This document shows positions 31,426 through 42,820 of a stretch of 64,000 nt of DNA, in pieces (within the stretch, counting starts at the first letter, position 1; each line of letters opens with the position of its first letter). The stretch is from Azolla caroliniana. Its lineage: Eukaryota; Polypodiophyta. The stretch spans positions 25,048,001 through 25,112,000 of the forward strand of contig JBHGNT010000002.1 of the NCBI GenBank assembly GCA_043228905.1, in the 5' to 3' direction. The position numbers and the translations under genes were made by a program. The notes beneath the pieces are model-generated. The model worked only from the letters and a program-made list of their open reading frames with translations, searched no databases and had not been told where the DNA came from.

Positions 31426-34400
31426 ACTTGTACAATAGGTAGGAGGTTTTGGTTCTCCGAAAACGGAGGCTGTACCATAGCCAGGATTAGAGGCAAGGAG
31501 AGAAAACGGGAGGAGGAGCGACTCAAGGCGTGCGGAGTCCTCGGCCCCGACGAAGAAATCAGTGGCGCCGTGGAGGCGGTCTCCTTCGACGACACCTTGG
31601 GAATGCTGGGGAAGGTAGTCGAAGAAGACCTTAACGAAGACCGGACGATACCGGTATGTTCCGAAGAGATGTACGAAGTCATCGCGGACTTTGGTCGGGG
31701 GCTCGAGTCGGATCGGACGGCCCGAGTAAGCACCAAGTACAAGACTGTGGACCGGAAGGTAAGGCCAGTCGCGGTACCCTTGCCGGAGGGCAGCGAGTCG
31801 CGAATCAAAGGGGTTGCATCGGACCCCAGCTTACGAGATCCGGCCTGCATAGGACACACCTTCACCAACGAGACGCTCCGGGAGCTCAAAATCGGTGGGG
31901 GCGGGTTCCTACTACTGGCGGAGGAAGACCGGTTTCGGAGAATGCTCGGAAGGCACGGGAAAGCCTTCGCATTCTCACCGGAGGAAATCGGGTGCGTAGA
32001 CCCGACGATCGTAGAGCCGATGGTGATATTCACGGTACCGCATGTACCGTGTAATCTCAAGCCAATTCCGGTTCCGAGAGGTCACATCCCGAAGTTGATG
32101 GAGCTGTTGAAGCAGAAAGTTGATATGGGCATTCTCGAGCTGTCGAGCGCCCCGTATTCAAACCGATGGTTTACCGTACCAAAGAAAAACGGATCATTGC
32201 GCTTCATTCAGGACCTGCAACCGGTCAATAGGGTGACCATTCGGAACGCAAGGATCGGACCGACCATAGACGAATTCGCGGAGGCCTTCGCCGGAAGGTC
32301 GATTTACTCGGTCGGTGATCTATACTCAGGGTACGACCAGTTCCAGCTAGCCGTGGAGAGCAGAGACATTACGACGATGCGAACTCCCCTCGGCCTAGTG
32401 CGGATGTGTACGCTGCCGCAAGGAGGGACCAACTCGGTGGCCCACATGGTGAATGCGATGAACAAGGTTCTGAGGGACTGCATCCCGGACATCACCATGC
32501 CGTTTCTGGACGACATCCCGATCAAGGGATGCCCGGTAGCAGAGAAGGACGAGACGATCGGGCCGGACGGATGCCGGCGATTCGTGGCGACGCACATCGA
32601 CGACTGCGAGAAGGTGCTGCAAAGGCTAGAGGCTGCGAGGCTCACCTTCTCGGGGGAGAAATCAGCCTTCGGGCAGTCGGAAATCATGGTGGTCGGACAT
32701 TTATGTGGGCCAGATGGCCGGAAACCGTCTCCGGCAAAGGTAGAAGCCATCTCCGCGATGAAGCCCGACTGCAGCTCGGTCACGGAAGTACGAAGATTCC
32801 TGGGGGCATGCGCATTCTACCACATATGGATCCCGCATTACGCCCACGTTGCGGAGCCGCTATACGGGCTGCTGAAGAAAGGGCAAAAATTCGAATGGCG
32901 AAACGAGCATACGGAGTCGGTCCGGAAGATGAAGGAAGCTCTTGCAGCAGCACCGGCGCTCCGGAAGGCTGTTTACGGGAAGGGTACCCCGGTATACATA
33001 ACGGTGGATACGAGTCCGACCGGGATCGGATGGGTCGTCAACCAACAAGACGAGGACGGCAATCGGTTCCCGATCCGATTCGGCGCGAAAGTCCTCAGTG
33101 AGCGGCAGCGAGGATATGCCCAGGTTAAACGCGAACTCTGGGGTGTCGTTTCGGCGGTAAAGGCCGACAAAGACTATCTGATCGGGACAGAAGTGATTAT
33201 CGAGACGGATTGCTTGCCAATTCTCGGCATGGTTTCCGGATGCGCGACGCCGGACCTGGCGATGCTCAGGTGGATAGCGTACATCAAGTCCCTGGACCCG
33301 GAAATACGACACATTTCCGGGAAAGACAACGCCATGGCCGACATGCTTTCGAGGGCGAGGTTCGATGACGAGGGCGGCATGGTTTCGGAGGACGAAGAGG
33401 TCGGCGTGGACTTCTTCGAGGCAGCAAACGTAACAACCGACGGGACGAGCACTCCGGCGCTTAACGACTTCGACGCGAGCAAGTACGACGGGGAGTGGCT
33501 GCAGATCGGCGGGTTCTTGAGGACAATGGCGCCGGATGCGTCGTGGACGAAAGACGAGGCCAACCGGATCCGGAAGAAAGCTTACTGGTTCTTTCTCCGG
33601 GATGGCTATCTATGGAAGCACCCGAAGAAGAGGGACGGCGCTCCACTCCGGGTGGTGGCGATGAAGGAAGAACAGGAGGAGCTGCTGACGGCCTACCACG
33701 ACAGCCCTTGGGCCGGACACCGTGGAACTTGGGCCACGTTCGAGAAGATAAAGGAGAAGTACTGGTGGCCGGGACTGTACCGGGACGTGCATCGATTCGT
33801 GACAACTTGCGAGAGCTGTCAGATGCACTCCGTGGTCCGACACCGGGACGAGCTTCACCCTACGTACCCTCCGACCATCCACTTCAAATGGATGGTAGAT
33901 CTGGTGACGATGCCAATGGGGGTAGGACAGATGCGGTACCTGGTCCTAGCGCGGGAGGATCTGACGAACCAGGTGGAAGGCCGAGCCCTTCCGAACAAAA
34001 CGACCGCGGCCGTATGTCGGTTCCTAATCGAGGACGTGATATGCCGGTACGGGTGCGTCGGGAAGATCGTGGCTGACCGAGGGGAGTTGGACGCCGAAGA
34101 AGCCGCGGAGCTGTTCGACCGGCTGGGAGTCAAGCTCTCGCTCACCACTGCGTACAATCCGGAGGCGAATGGGAAGGTGGAGCGCGGACACGGGCCGATC
34201 GTCAAGGCGTTGGTTCGGGCATGCGGAGGCCAAGTCGGTAACTGGCCGCGGCTGTTACCTTATGCTTTGTGGGCAGACCGGACTACGCACAGTTCGGTAA
34301 CCGGGTACATGCCGACGGAGCTTATGTTCGGCCAGAAGCCGATCATGCCGATGGAACGGGCGATCTCCTCATGGGCAACGGTCGATTGGAGGGACGAGAT

Positions 34401-34833
34401 GAGCCGGGAGGAGTTGTTGGCCGCGCGTATACGACAACTCGAGCGGAGACCGGAGGACGTGAAGCTGGCTGCGGAGAAGCTCCGGGTGGCGAGGATAAAG
34501 AACAAAGCCAGGTTCGACCGAACGCACCGGCTCCGACCGAAGAAGATCGAGGAAGGTGACTGGGTGCTCGTCTACGACAGCAGCCTCGACAACCAGCACC
34601 GGGCCACACGGAAGTTCGCGCGGAGATGGTTTGGGCCGTACGCAGTACAAAGCGCCAACGACAACGGAACGTATCACCTGGCGGAACTCGACGGCACGAG
34701 AATGGAGATACCCGTGGCTGGGAAGAGGGTCAAAGCCTTCAAGAAGCGACACGACGACGAGCCAGACCCGGTTCTCCTAGACAGCAGCGACGACCGATCC
34801 GAGACCGAGGAAGGACTGATGGGCGAAGAGTGA
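31372..34833 (+). CDS. Gypsy-D pol: RT, RNase H, integrase
   Basis: The frame is open directly after the UAG at 31369, in phase with gag; a separate start is not obvious. Reverse transcriptase covers about 32140-32800 with PFLDDI near 32500. RNase H follows with VDTSPTGIG near 33005 and the SGKDNAMADMLSRA end near 33320. Integrase has an HHCC zinc domain near 33695-33825 (HDSPWAGH and CESC), then the D-D-E core (MVDLV near 33893, VADRGELD near 34070, NGKVERGHG near 34168). The C-terminal part carries RKFARRWFGPYAV near 34600 and ends after a basic tail. There is no chromodomain. It is uninterrupted for 1153 codons. Confidence 0.93.
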   Translation, partial: RTIRAWGRDSPGTPDEPHTCTIGRRFWFSENGGCTIARIRGKERKREEERLKACGVLGPDEEISGAVEAVSFDDTLGMLGKVVEEDLNEDRTIPVCSEEMYEVIADFGRGLESDRTARVSTKYKTVDRKVRPVAVPLPEGSESRIKGVASDPSLRDPACIGHTFTNETLRELKIGGGGFLLLAEEDRFRRMLGRHGKAFAFSPEEIGCVDPTIVEPMVIFTVPHVPCNLKPIPVPRGHIPKLMELLKQKVDMGILELSSAPYSNRWFTVPKKNGSLRFIQDLQPVNRVTIRNARIGPTIDEFAEAFAGRSIYSVGDLYSGYDQFQLAVESRDITTMRTPLGLVRMCTLPQGGTNSVAHMVNAMNKVLRDCIPDITMPFLDDIPIKGCPVAEKDETIGPDGCRRFVATHIDDCEKVLQRLEAARLTFSGEKSAFGQSEIMVVGHLCGPDGRKPSPAKVEAISAMKPDCSSVTEVRRFLGACAFYHIWIPHYAHVAEPLYGLLKKGQKFEWRNEHTESVRKMKEALAAAPALRKAVYGKGTPVYITVDTSPTGIGWVVNQQDEDGNRFPIRFGAKVLSERQRGYAQVKRELWGVVSAVKADKDYLIGTEVIIETDCLPILGMVSGCATPDLAMLRWIAYIKSLDPEIRHISGKDNAMADMLSRARFDDEGGMVSEDEEVGVDFFEAANVTTDGTSTPALNDFDASKYDGEWLQIGGFLRTMAPDASWTKDEANRIRKKAYWFFLRDGYLWKHPKKRDGAPLRVVAMKEEQEELLTAYHDSPWAGHRGTWATFEKIKEKYWWPGLYRDVHRFVTTCESCQMHSVVRHRDELHPTYPPTIHFKWMVDLVTMPMGVGQMRYLVLAREDLTNQVEGRALPNKTTAAVCRFLIEDVICRYGCVGKIVADRGELDAEEAAELFDRLGVKLSLTTAYNPEANGKVERGHGPIVKALVRACGGQVGNWPRLLPYALWADRTTHSSVTGYMPTELMFGQKPIMPMERAISSWATVDWRDEMSREELLAARIRQLERRPEDVKLAAEKLRVARIKNKARFDRTHRLRPKKIEEGDWVLVYDSSLDNQHRATRKFARRWFGPYAVQSANDNGTYHLAELDGTRMEIPVAGKRVKAFKKRHDDEPDPVLLDSSDDRSETEEGLMGEE

Positions 34834-34904
34834 AGGCGGGCCGGTTTTCTCCGTCCCAACTTAATTGGCGCATGCCGGTGGATGCGCGGTTAGGTGGGGG
34901 CGGA

Positions 34905-35670
34905 TGTCGTGAAGAAAACCGTCCAAGGGTGGAATTGGGGCACCAAGGCGTGGGAACCGGCTCTTCACGCGCGTGCGCGCCAAGTTGTACATAGAGAGGG
35001 ATTAGGTACCTAGGAGGATCAAAGTGGTTAGATACGGTAGGTAGAAATTTAATGCCGAACGGCTCCGTCTGGACCTATAAAAGGAGGAGGACGGGGAAGA
35101 AGAAAGCATCGCGACTTGGCGAGGACGAAGTGCTGTCGAACTGCGAAGAGGCTCTTCTTTCCTGGAGAGAAGATCGTCGGACGCTGCAGAGCCTTGGGAT
35201 TCGTCGTTTCTGCTGCGTGGGAAGCCCGAGTGCTTCCGGCAGAGGCTCCCTGTTCTGCTGCTGCTTCGAGGTCGCGGATTTGGGCGTAGAGGTCGTGATC
35301 CGTCGGGAGTTCGTTGTCTCTGCTCCGTGGACAGCCCGTGTGCTTCCGGCAAAGACACTCCTCTTCTGTGACATTCTGCTCCTGTGGGTGCGTGAGTGGG
35401 ACCCGTGTTGGGACCCTTGCCGGCGTGCCGGTTGTAAATGACAGTTTGTATTCTCTGTTTAATTGAAGTCTAGCAGTCTCGTCCTTTCTTGCTCTTGTTG
35501 TCTCCCTCGTCTCTTGTGCAGTCGGTCTTTCACACACACACACACACACGAATACACACCCGCCTGCTCTTCTCCTCCATCTTCTTCGTTCTCACTCTCA
35601 CTCTCTCCTTGGTTCGAGACCCCCGTGGTCCCGCCTCTGTTCCTACACGTACCCGCGGAAGACCGCGACA
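34905..35670 (+). repeat. 3' LTR of Gypsy-D
   Basis: The 766-bp copy matches 28441-29208 apart from four single-base differences and a CA repeat 2 bp shorter. The G-rich run GGTGGGGGCGGA at 34893-34904 just before it is the likely polypurine tract. The Gypsy-F sequence resumes at 35671. Confidence 0.94.
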
Positions 35671-38127
35671 CCGGGCACAACAGACAATGCCGAATCTAGC
35701 AATGCCCGGAAGGCCTACTGCTACTACTGCCGACAGGAAGGCCACTATAGTAGCCAATGCCCGGTGAAGAGCTATGAAAAACGACCGGCGGTAAATATGG
35801 TAGTCCCTGAGGTGGCAGACCTGCAGCAGGTGACCACAAGGAAGTGTAGAAAAGTTTTCCTTGACGATTTCACCGTCTATAGCCGGGAGGAGGACCATTT
35901 TCAGCACCTCCGTCTTTGTCTAGAAAAGTGTAGAGCGTACCGGCTAAGCTTGAATCCGGCAAAATGTGTATTTGGCGTGTCCAGTGGAACTTTATTAGGA
36001 CATATCGTGAGCCAGGAAGGTATTGCAGTCGACCCGGACAAAGTGAAAGCCATATTAGAAGCACCGGCGCCGGCAACGGCAAAGGCATTAAGCCGGTTCT
36101 TAGGCCAGATCCGGTGGCACAGCCGGATGCTCCGATACTTGGCCGACCTGGCTACACCGTTGCATGTCGCCGTACATCAGACACCATTCCAGTGGACCGA
36201 TACTGAGGATAGGGCGTATAAGGCCCTCAAGGTACTATTGTCGCAGGCACCGGTAGTGCAACCTCCGGATTGGAGTAAAGAATTTCACGTGTTCGTGGAC
36301 GCCTCCGACATCGCAATCGGAAGCGTACTGATGCAGCTTACGGAACCAAAGTGGTACCGGCCAGTGTACTATGCCAGCCGGAAGCTATCCCAAGCAGAAC
36401 GGAACTACACTACTACGGAACGGGAAGCTCTAGGAATGATCTACAGTGTGACAAAGTTTCGGCACTATTTATTGGGAAGGAAGTTTTCCTTCAATGTAGA
36501 TCATTCGGCACTCCTTTACCTAGTGTCCAAGGCATCACTCACCGGCAAATTGGCCCGGTGGACCTTATTGTTACAGGAGTTCGAGTTTGAAATATTCCAC
36601 CGACCCGGTATACAGCATGCCGTAGCGGATTACTTAAGTCGATTGGAGTCCGGAGAGACGGGTGACGGAGTACCGGATGAGTTTCCGGATGCGGAGCTGT
36701 TTCGAGTCACTACGGAGACGGCAACAGATGAGACAGTGGCCCAGAAAGACAAGTGGCTCACAAATATGCACCAGTTTCTAAGCACAGGACTGCCTCCGGA
36801 AGAGCTGAACCGAGACGAACAGAAACGCCTGGCGGTACAAAGCCGACATTTCTGTTTACTGCAAGACACATTGTACCACAAAGGCGTTGACGGCATATGG
36901 AGACGGGTAGTGCGCAGCGATGAAAAGGAACTAATACTGAGGGAAGTCCACTGCGGAGTTGCCGGAGGTCACTATGCCGGAGATGCGACAGCCAGAAAAA
37001 TATGGCAAAGTGGCCTATGGTGGCCAACGACATTAAGAGATGTGGTACGGTACGCAAAAGAATGTGACCTATGCCAGAGAATGGGCCAGCCAACGGAGCA
37101 AGCTCGTATGCCACACCAGCCAGTACTACCACTCGAGCCATTCCAAAAGTGCGGGCTGGACTTTGTAGGACCGTTCAAGCCACCGGCAATGAGAACGGGT
37201 AATCGGTATGTTATCGTTGCTACGGATTACTGCACGAAATGGGTGGAGGCCAAAGCTTTATGGGATAACACCGCTGCGTCAACGGCAAAGTTTCTATATG
37301 AGTACATCTGGTGCCGTTACGGATGCCCCATTGAATTGATAAGTGACCAAGGGGGGCACTTTCTCGGACAAGTAGTGGAAAGCCTAACGACGTTCTATGC
37401 TGTGGTCCACAACCGAAGCACACCTTACTATCCACAGGCGAACGGATTAGCGGAATCAACAAACAAGACGCTCCAGAACATCCTTCGGAAGATCGTCAAC
37501 GAGAACCGGACGGATTGGGACACAAAGCTACATAGCGCGCTTTGGGCATACCGAACGGCATACAAAACGAGCATCCGAACAACACCGTTCCGGTTGGCAT
37601 TCGGACTCGAGGCGATCATGCCGGTAGAATTTCAAGTACCTAGCTTACGGATCCAGCGATGAGAACGGCTGAACGAGAAGGAGTCGGAGACAATAAGGTT
37701 GACAGCGTTGTGTGAGCTGGAGGAACAACGGTTGGCCAGCATCCTACATTTAGAATTGGAGCAACGGCGATGGAAAGCATTCGTCGACCGGCACAGGAAA
37801 GGTAACGAAAAAATGTTCGCAATCGACAAACCAATGTTAGTATTCCAAACCCGGATGGGCAAGATGCCGGGTAAACTAAGGTTTAGATGGACCGAACCAT
37901 ATTGGCTAACACGGGAGTATAATGGGTCCTACCAGTTGGGGACACTTGCCGGCGAAGTGTTGGGCAAATGGGTCAACGGATTCCGGTTAAAGGCATATAG
38001 AGGACTGATGCCTAAGAACCCGTTTGAGCAAAGGACCGACGGCAACCACCAAGACGGCAGAGACGGCAAGCCGGGAACCGGAGAGAATGAGGCCGGTAAG
38101 GGTCCGGGAGGACCAACGGACATGTGA
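35671..38127 (+). pseudogene. Gypsy-F pol with missing protease and RT start
   Basis: The block opens with the third gag zinc knuckle, then jumps within about 30 codons to KVFLDDFTVYS (near 35855), the catalytic region of reverse transcriptase. Protease and the first part of RT are absent, so an internal deletion is inferred. The rest is long and clean. RNase H has VDASDIAIG near 36297 and AVADYLSRLESG near 36620. Integrase has an HHCC-like domain near 36950-37075 and a core with CGLDFVGPF (near 37150), ISDQGGHFLG (near 37340) and PQANGLAES (near 37432). TGA 37660-37662 interrupts the integrase C-terminal region, which continues to 38127. It cannot make a complete polymerase. Confidence 0.88.
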
Positions 38128-38498
38128 CGTCACACTAATAATAATAATAACTGGAAAAAAAAAAAACAATCATGCAAAAGCGAGGAATGAAGGGATGAAA
38201 GAGCGTGGAGCGAAAAGGTACGTAGTGGGCATTTAAAGCGCCACCACAGGACATAATGCTATTTTAAGTACGCGACATGCACAAACTCGAAAAAGGCGCC
38301 AGAATGCACAGACAAAAACCATTGCGCGTAGAGACCCTCTACTTTCGCGAACCCAGGAGCACAGAAGCACCAAAACATTGCAAGATAATCAGACGAGAAC
38401 CGGCACACAGAGAACCCCCGCCTTCTAAACTCTCTCTTTCTCAACCCCGCTCTCATCACCATCCATCCTCGTCACCGCAATCCGACCCCGACACAGAG
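38128..38498 (+). other. Spacer between Gypsy-F integrase and extra frame
   Basis: The region contains an ATA/ATT run and an A11-12 tract near 38155, then GGGCATTTAAAGCG near 38228, which resembles the TATTTAAAGG of the LTR promoter. A pyrimidine-rich stretch at about 38420-38460 precedes the ATG at 38499. An internal promoter or a splice acceptor for the downstream frame is possible but unproven. Confidence 0.4.
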
Positions 38499-41023
38499 AT
38501 GGACCCGCAAACGCTGTCGGAAGCCGCCAAGACATGGCTGAAGCAACACGGACTCGAGGGCTTCTTGATGATGATGGAAGTACCGCCACACAAAGAAGCC
38601 GACAAAGTGATCAAGGAAATCGATACAGAGGTCATAACGGCAAAGGCGATTCGAGCATTAACAGGCCTTCCGGAGGGAGGCATACTCACGATCGACAATC
38701 CAACCCCGGAGCAACTCATCAGGTATTTTGGTGAGTACTCTCTAGCCAGCAAGGGCTACCGGACACAGGGCGGCGGAGATATGCTATTCCGCGAAATTGC
38801 TCGTGTGCTCCATGAATACGGCCACGTATACCCTAGACCCCCTGTCATGCCGCAGAACCGGGCAGGGATGATCATCACCACCTATGAAGGGATCAAGGTG
38901 GATTGGCCGGTATCGATCGCAGACGAGTTGTGTGCGGCGATCGAGATCGTTAGAGGCAAAGACGGCAAAGAAGGCCGAGACGGACGAAGGATATGGCACG
39001 CCGTAACGCAGTGGCTCACCTTGCTGGTGCCACCCGTTCAGACCGTCCAGCCCAAGAAGCGAGGAAGAGTGTCGGACGACACACCAAGGACGGCTTCCAA
39101 ACGGCAACAGTTGTCGGCAAGGACCGTTGAGACAGCCGGGAAACGTTCGGACCCTCAGACGGAGGGAACACCGGCTCCCCAGACTGAGACTCCCACGCCA
39201 AGGAAGGAACCGGAACCGGTGCAGATGGCACCAGAAACAGAAGCCCCGGCACCACCGGCAACACCGGCAAGTCCCATCCCGCCAGAGCCGGAAAGGTCAC
39301 TACAGCCTCCCTCGGTCAGCCAAGAAGAAGCGCAAGGGGAACCAGGACAGCAGGATGGCCCACGGGCAGAAAAGGAACTGCAACTCGACGCAACCAGGCG
39401 GGACCACCCCTCTACAAGTGAGCCCATCTATCAAACCTCCGTACAAGCACAAGAAGGCATCGGTAGCCTATGGCTCCGGTGGATAGGCGAACAGATAGCC
39501 GGAGCAGTGAGGTATATAGAGGCGGAAGAAAGAGCGCAAATCGAACGGTTGCTCGTCACAACCGAACAACTAGAGACGGCCCGGTCTAGAATCCGGTGCC
39601 TTGAAAAAGATTTGGATCAGGTCACGACAGAGATGGCCAAAATACAGATCCAATCACCGGTGACTCCGGTAAGTGTACAGAATAAAGAAACGGAACGACC
39701 TGTACATAGCAATAAGACCCCGGCAACGGAAACCGTTCCGGCGAGAGATGCGGCGCAAGCTGGGAGCTTGCGGAATTGAGAGAGGAACTTGCCGCACAAG
39801 AAGCGCTAAGGAGCCGTGAACGAGAATTGAAGATGGCGGCCGAAGTCGAATTAAAGAAGACTGCGGAGAACCTCCGCCGAGCAGAGGAGAGCCTCCGGGA
39901 AGGCCATCAAGCGTACGACCAGCTAAAGGAGGAGAAAGACAAAGTGCTGCAGGAAAAGGACAAGTTGCGGAAAACGGCGGAAACAGAGATTGAACGGCTA
40001 AAGGAAGAGTTCCGCCAGTAGAAGGACCGCGAGGACCGGGCCCGTCGTCAGATCAACGCACGGCTCAAGCAAAAGACGGATGATTTTGAGCACCTGCACC
40101 GGGACTACAAACGGCTGGAAACGGAGCATAAAGAACAGATGGCCAAGCTCCAGCAAGCAGTTGATCGAGCCGCGACGGCGATCGCCAACGAACGGGCGGA
40201 AAATACAAGACGCTTGGAAGAGGCGGAGAAGGTCCGAATGGAGCTCCAGAGGCAGCAGCAAGAAGACAAAGAGAGAGCGTCAACAGTATTGCAGAAATTA
40301 CAAAGTACATATCAAAGGCAATTGACGCATTACAAGGCGCAAGCGGAGGACAACATAAAAATCATCAAACAACTAAAGGAGGAACGGCAAGCGACGGAAA
40401 CCAAATCACAATTGGGAACGAGCCGGATTCAGTCCATCCTTCGGGCATGGCTGAATCAGACGAAACACTTGATTGATGAAAGCTCCGTAAAATGGTGGAC
40501 AAAGTGGGCACAAAACGCGGCGGAACTCCAGTTGCTACGGGCGGATGTGGCAAACCGGCGGAAGGAAGGAGATGACTGTTATACATTGATTTCCGAGGAC
40601 TTCACCGCCATACGGAACGAGCTGGCCGACGACTTCCAAGTCCTGGCAGATGAACAACTGGCACAGGTCAGGCAGCTTGTAGCTCAGCTGGACGATGATA
40701 GGCTGGACGCTCAAATCCAGTTTGAAAGCTACGAGCGGTCCCGGGTGCGGGAAGAAAAAGCATGGGAAGCGACAACGGTTAACCTTAGTGATGAGGAATC
40801 GTCGCCGGCTGAGGGCCAACAGGGAACCAGTCAACCGGAGACCACCACGACGCAGGGAGCAACGACGGAGACGCCGGTGTCAGAGCCACAACCGGAGGAG
40901 CAGCCGCAGCAACCACCAACGGACCCGCCGCAGCAGACAACAACAGAGCAACAACAACCACTTCCAGATGAACCATTGGAGCCTCTCGAACAGAGCATTC
41001 TGGACATTTTGGACGAAGAATAG
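38499..41023 (+). pseudogene. Extra 3' reading frame of Gypsy-F (aORF), function unknown
   Basis: A large frame lies between integrase and the 3' LTR. The likely start is ATG 38499 (MDPQTLSEAAKTW); an upstream in-frame ATG is at 38277. The first about 190 residues look globular, with LIRYFGEYSLASKGYRT and FREIARVLHEYGHVYPRPP. A Pro/Glu/Thr-rich middle follows. After a frame change near 39770 a strongly predicted coiled coil begins (WELAELREELAAQEALRS), broken by TAG 40019-40021 and continuing to 41023 with a Gln/Pro/Thr-rich acidic end (EPLEQSILDILDEE). Undamaged it would be about 840 residues. I do not recognise the family. It could be a structural, envelope-like or movement-related accessory protein, but I see no signal peptide or membrane segment. 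Confidence 0.7.
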
Positions 41024-41077
41024 CAAGGGTCGGTTGTGGATTCGACGTACAAGGTACTGTCCCACGAGCGTGCCATG

Positions 41078-41510
41078 TGTTACCGGCCGGCAAAGGAGTC
41101 CAGAGTGGGAAACGAAGAGCTAATTAAGTAGTAGGAATGTGGTTGTAATTAAGCTATGAGTGTGGACGGACGGACCGGAAACGGTATGCCGTTCCGGATC
41201 CGGACCAATCCCGAACAGGTGCGGATGGCACCGTTTTGTAATACAGACCGGAAACCTATTTAAAGGCCCGGATACAATGTAATAGTTAGCGGTTAATTAA
41301 TGAAAGCTTAAGCGTTGTTATCTCTCTGTGTTAATTGTCGTTCTGTCTTAATTGTTATATCTTACGTGTGTTATGAAGACAATCCTAATAAGTAACTTAA
41401 TTAAGTCGGATTAAGCGTTGAAGTCTAATCTGGTTGCCGTAACACCCTTTGGTGAAGTGTCTCCCATAGACACCCTGTGTTAGGCCATTGTCCGGCCCGA
41501 AGAGTTAACA
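41078..41510 (+). repeat. 3' LTR of Gypsy-F
   Basis: This 433-bp LTR begins TGTTACCGGCCGG and ends AGAGTTAACA. It is nearly identical to 26226-26657, with a few single-base differences. The target duplication AGGGC follows at 41511-41515. I did not find a clear polypurine tract in front of it. Confidence 0.92.
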
Positions 41511-42774
41511 AGGGCTTGCACGCGGCCTCCACAAAGCCGGTGCTCTCCTCAACGGGGTCACTCCAGCTGGTAACTTCGTGCACACGCTCCTCCGCGTGCT
41601 CCGCTTCTCCCTTCTGCAACCTTCCTCCGGACAAGGTCTCGAGAATAACCAGCCAGAACCTCGGGTTTGAATCGGGTTTGGCTGTCTTTTCACCTACGCG
41701 GATGCCAGCCGAAGCCGAGTAGTGGACAGCTTCGACGTGTCGTGCTGCGGCCTCCTCCATTAGCCTCTTCATGCCACCTCATCCGAAATTCGCATCAAGT
41801 AATCTTCTTGTGTCGCTCGCATGTATCCTACCATTCGAAAGATAAACTACATTACTTCTGAGCGCTTCCCCGAGGTCAGCGCAATCTCTCCGGGCATGTC
41901 CGGTGGCATCGCACCATATGCACCTCTTATTGGCCGACGGTCGTCGGTCGCGCAGCTGACCTTCATCGCTTCGTCGGGCCTGGGCGATCTGGAGGTCGCG
42001 CACCATCCTTGTTAGTTCTTCAAGTCCTGCGCTACCTGCAAATCCCGCGACTTCGTTTGCCGGGGGTGGACCCAGCTCGAGCCACCTCCTCGTTTCTTCC
42101 ATTCGGGTTGGTGTCGGCTCGGCTTTGGTCTCGACAGCTGGTCCGGTCGGCGAGGACCCCCTTTCTTTCCAATCTCGGCGTTTGTCAATCCTGTTGCATA
42201 CTTCTTTGACGGTCACCCAATCAGTCGTGAGACCATACTTGGTTTCAAGAAGAAGACCCCTGCTTTCCCGGACGCGCGAGTTGAACGACGTAACGAAAAA
42301 TAGGACTTTGCTCGTTTCAAGCACGGTTCGGTCCAATCTAGAGAGCCACGCGAACCGTGACTCAAACTCTTGGAGGAGCGCTGAAGCATTCTGACCCTTG
42401 TCAGGGTGGTTGACCCAATCCATAAAGTCCTTTCTTGATAGCCGGAGCGAGTCGTTGTAGTTGTACCTCTCGAGAACTTCCTCCGCGAATTCCACCCAAT
42501 CGCGACAACCTGCTTGTATTTCGGCCTTCTCCGTATGGATGTGTGGTGTCACGACCCGGGGAAACCTTGTCAGTCGTCTTTCCTCGGGTATATTCCTCAT
42601 CTGCATTTTAGATTTGTAGGCCTCTAAGTAACTCGTGGCGTCTTTCCCACTGAACCGGACTATCTTGTCGATCGTTGCTTCTATGGCCCTGTCGAGGGCA
42701 CTCGCGCCCTCGTGAGCGCTAACCAGGCAGTCTACCGCCACCGCCATTGCTTCTGCAAGTTCGCTCCCTCTCAT
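41511..42774 (-). pseudogene. Gypsy D2 gag, N-terminal part
   Basis: On the minus strand ATG at 42774-42772 opens a frame (MRGSELAEAMAVAVDCLV) very like Gypsy-D gag. It runs to about 41779 with a zinc knuckle CIWCDATGHARRDC near 41900. A frame change near 41775 is followed by MKRLMEEAAARHVEAVHY and on to FVEAACK near 41520. Gypsy-F then interrupts, and the gag resumes at 26220 going down to 25874. The part equal to protease and all of pol is missing because D3 and its neighbours lie there. Confidence 0.87.
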
Positions 42775-42820
42775 TTTCAGATTCCTTTGCCGCCCTTCTT
42801 CACGTCGGGTTCACCAAATA

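Larger units (their letters stand above)
28441..35670 (+). mobile_element. Full-length Gypsy-D element nested in Gypsy-F
   Basis: The 7230-bp element has two LTRs differing at four single bases and 2 bp of CA repeat, a primer site, a gag-protease frame, a pol frame and a polypurine tract. A 4-bp duplication CCGG flanks it (28437-28440 and 35671-35674). Gag and pol share one frame separated only by a UAG. It is the best preserved Gypsy element of its type here and could be active if the UAG is read through. Confidence 0.95.
26226..41510 (+). mobile_element. Gypsy-F element (15.3 kb including nested Gypsy-D)
   Basis: LTRs at 26226-26657 and 41078-41510 with target duplication AGGGC on both sides define the element. 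Without the inserted Gypsy-D it is about 8.05 kb. It contains a broken gag, a pol lacking protease and the first part of reverse transcriptase, and an extra large frame between integrase and the 3' LTR. Its RT-RH-IN order identifies Ty3/Gypsy. The absence of a chromodomain and the extra 3' frame suggest a Tat-like lineage, but that is inference. Confidence 0.93.

Noticed and set aside
31570-31572. GTG at 31570 as the start of Gypsy-D pol
   Set aside because: The frame is already open from 31372, directly after the gag UAG and in phase, so readthrough or an upstream event is more likely than a GTG start in a eukaryote.
38499-41023. Envelope-like protein of a plant retrovirus-like element
   Set aside because: No signal peptide, transmembrane segment or cysteine pattern is visible in any of the three pieces; left as unknown.
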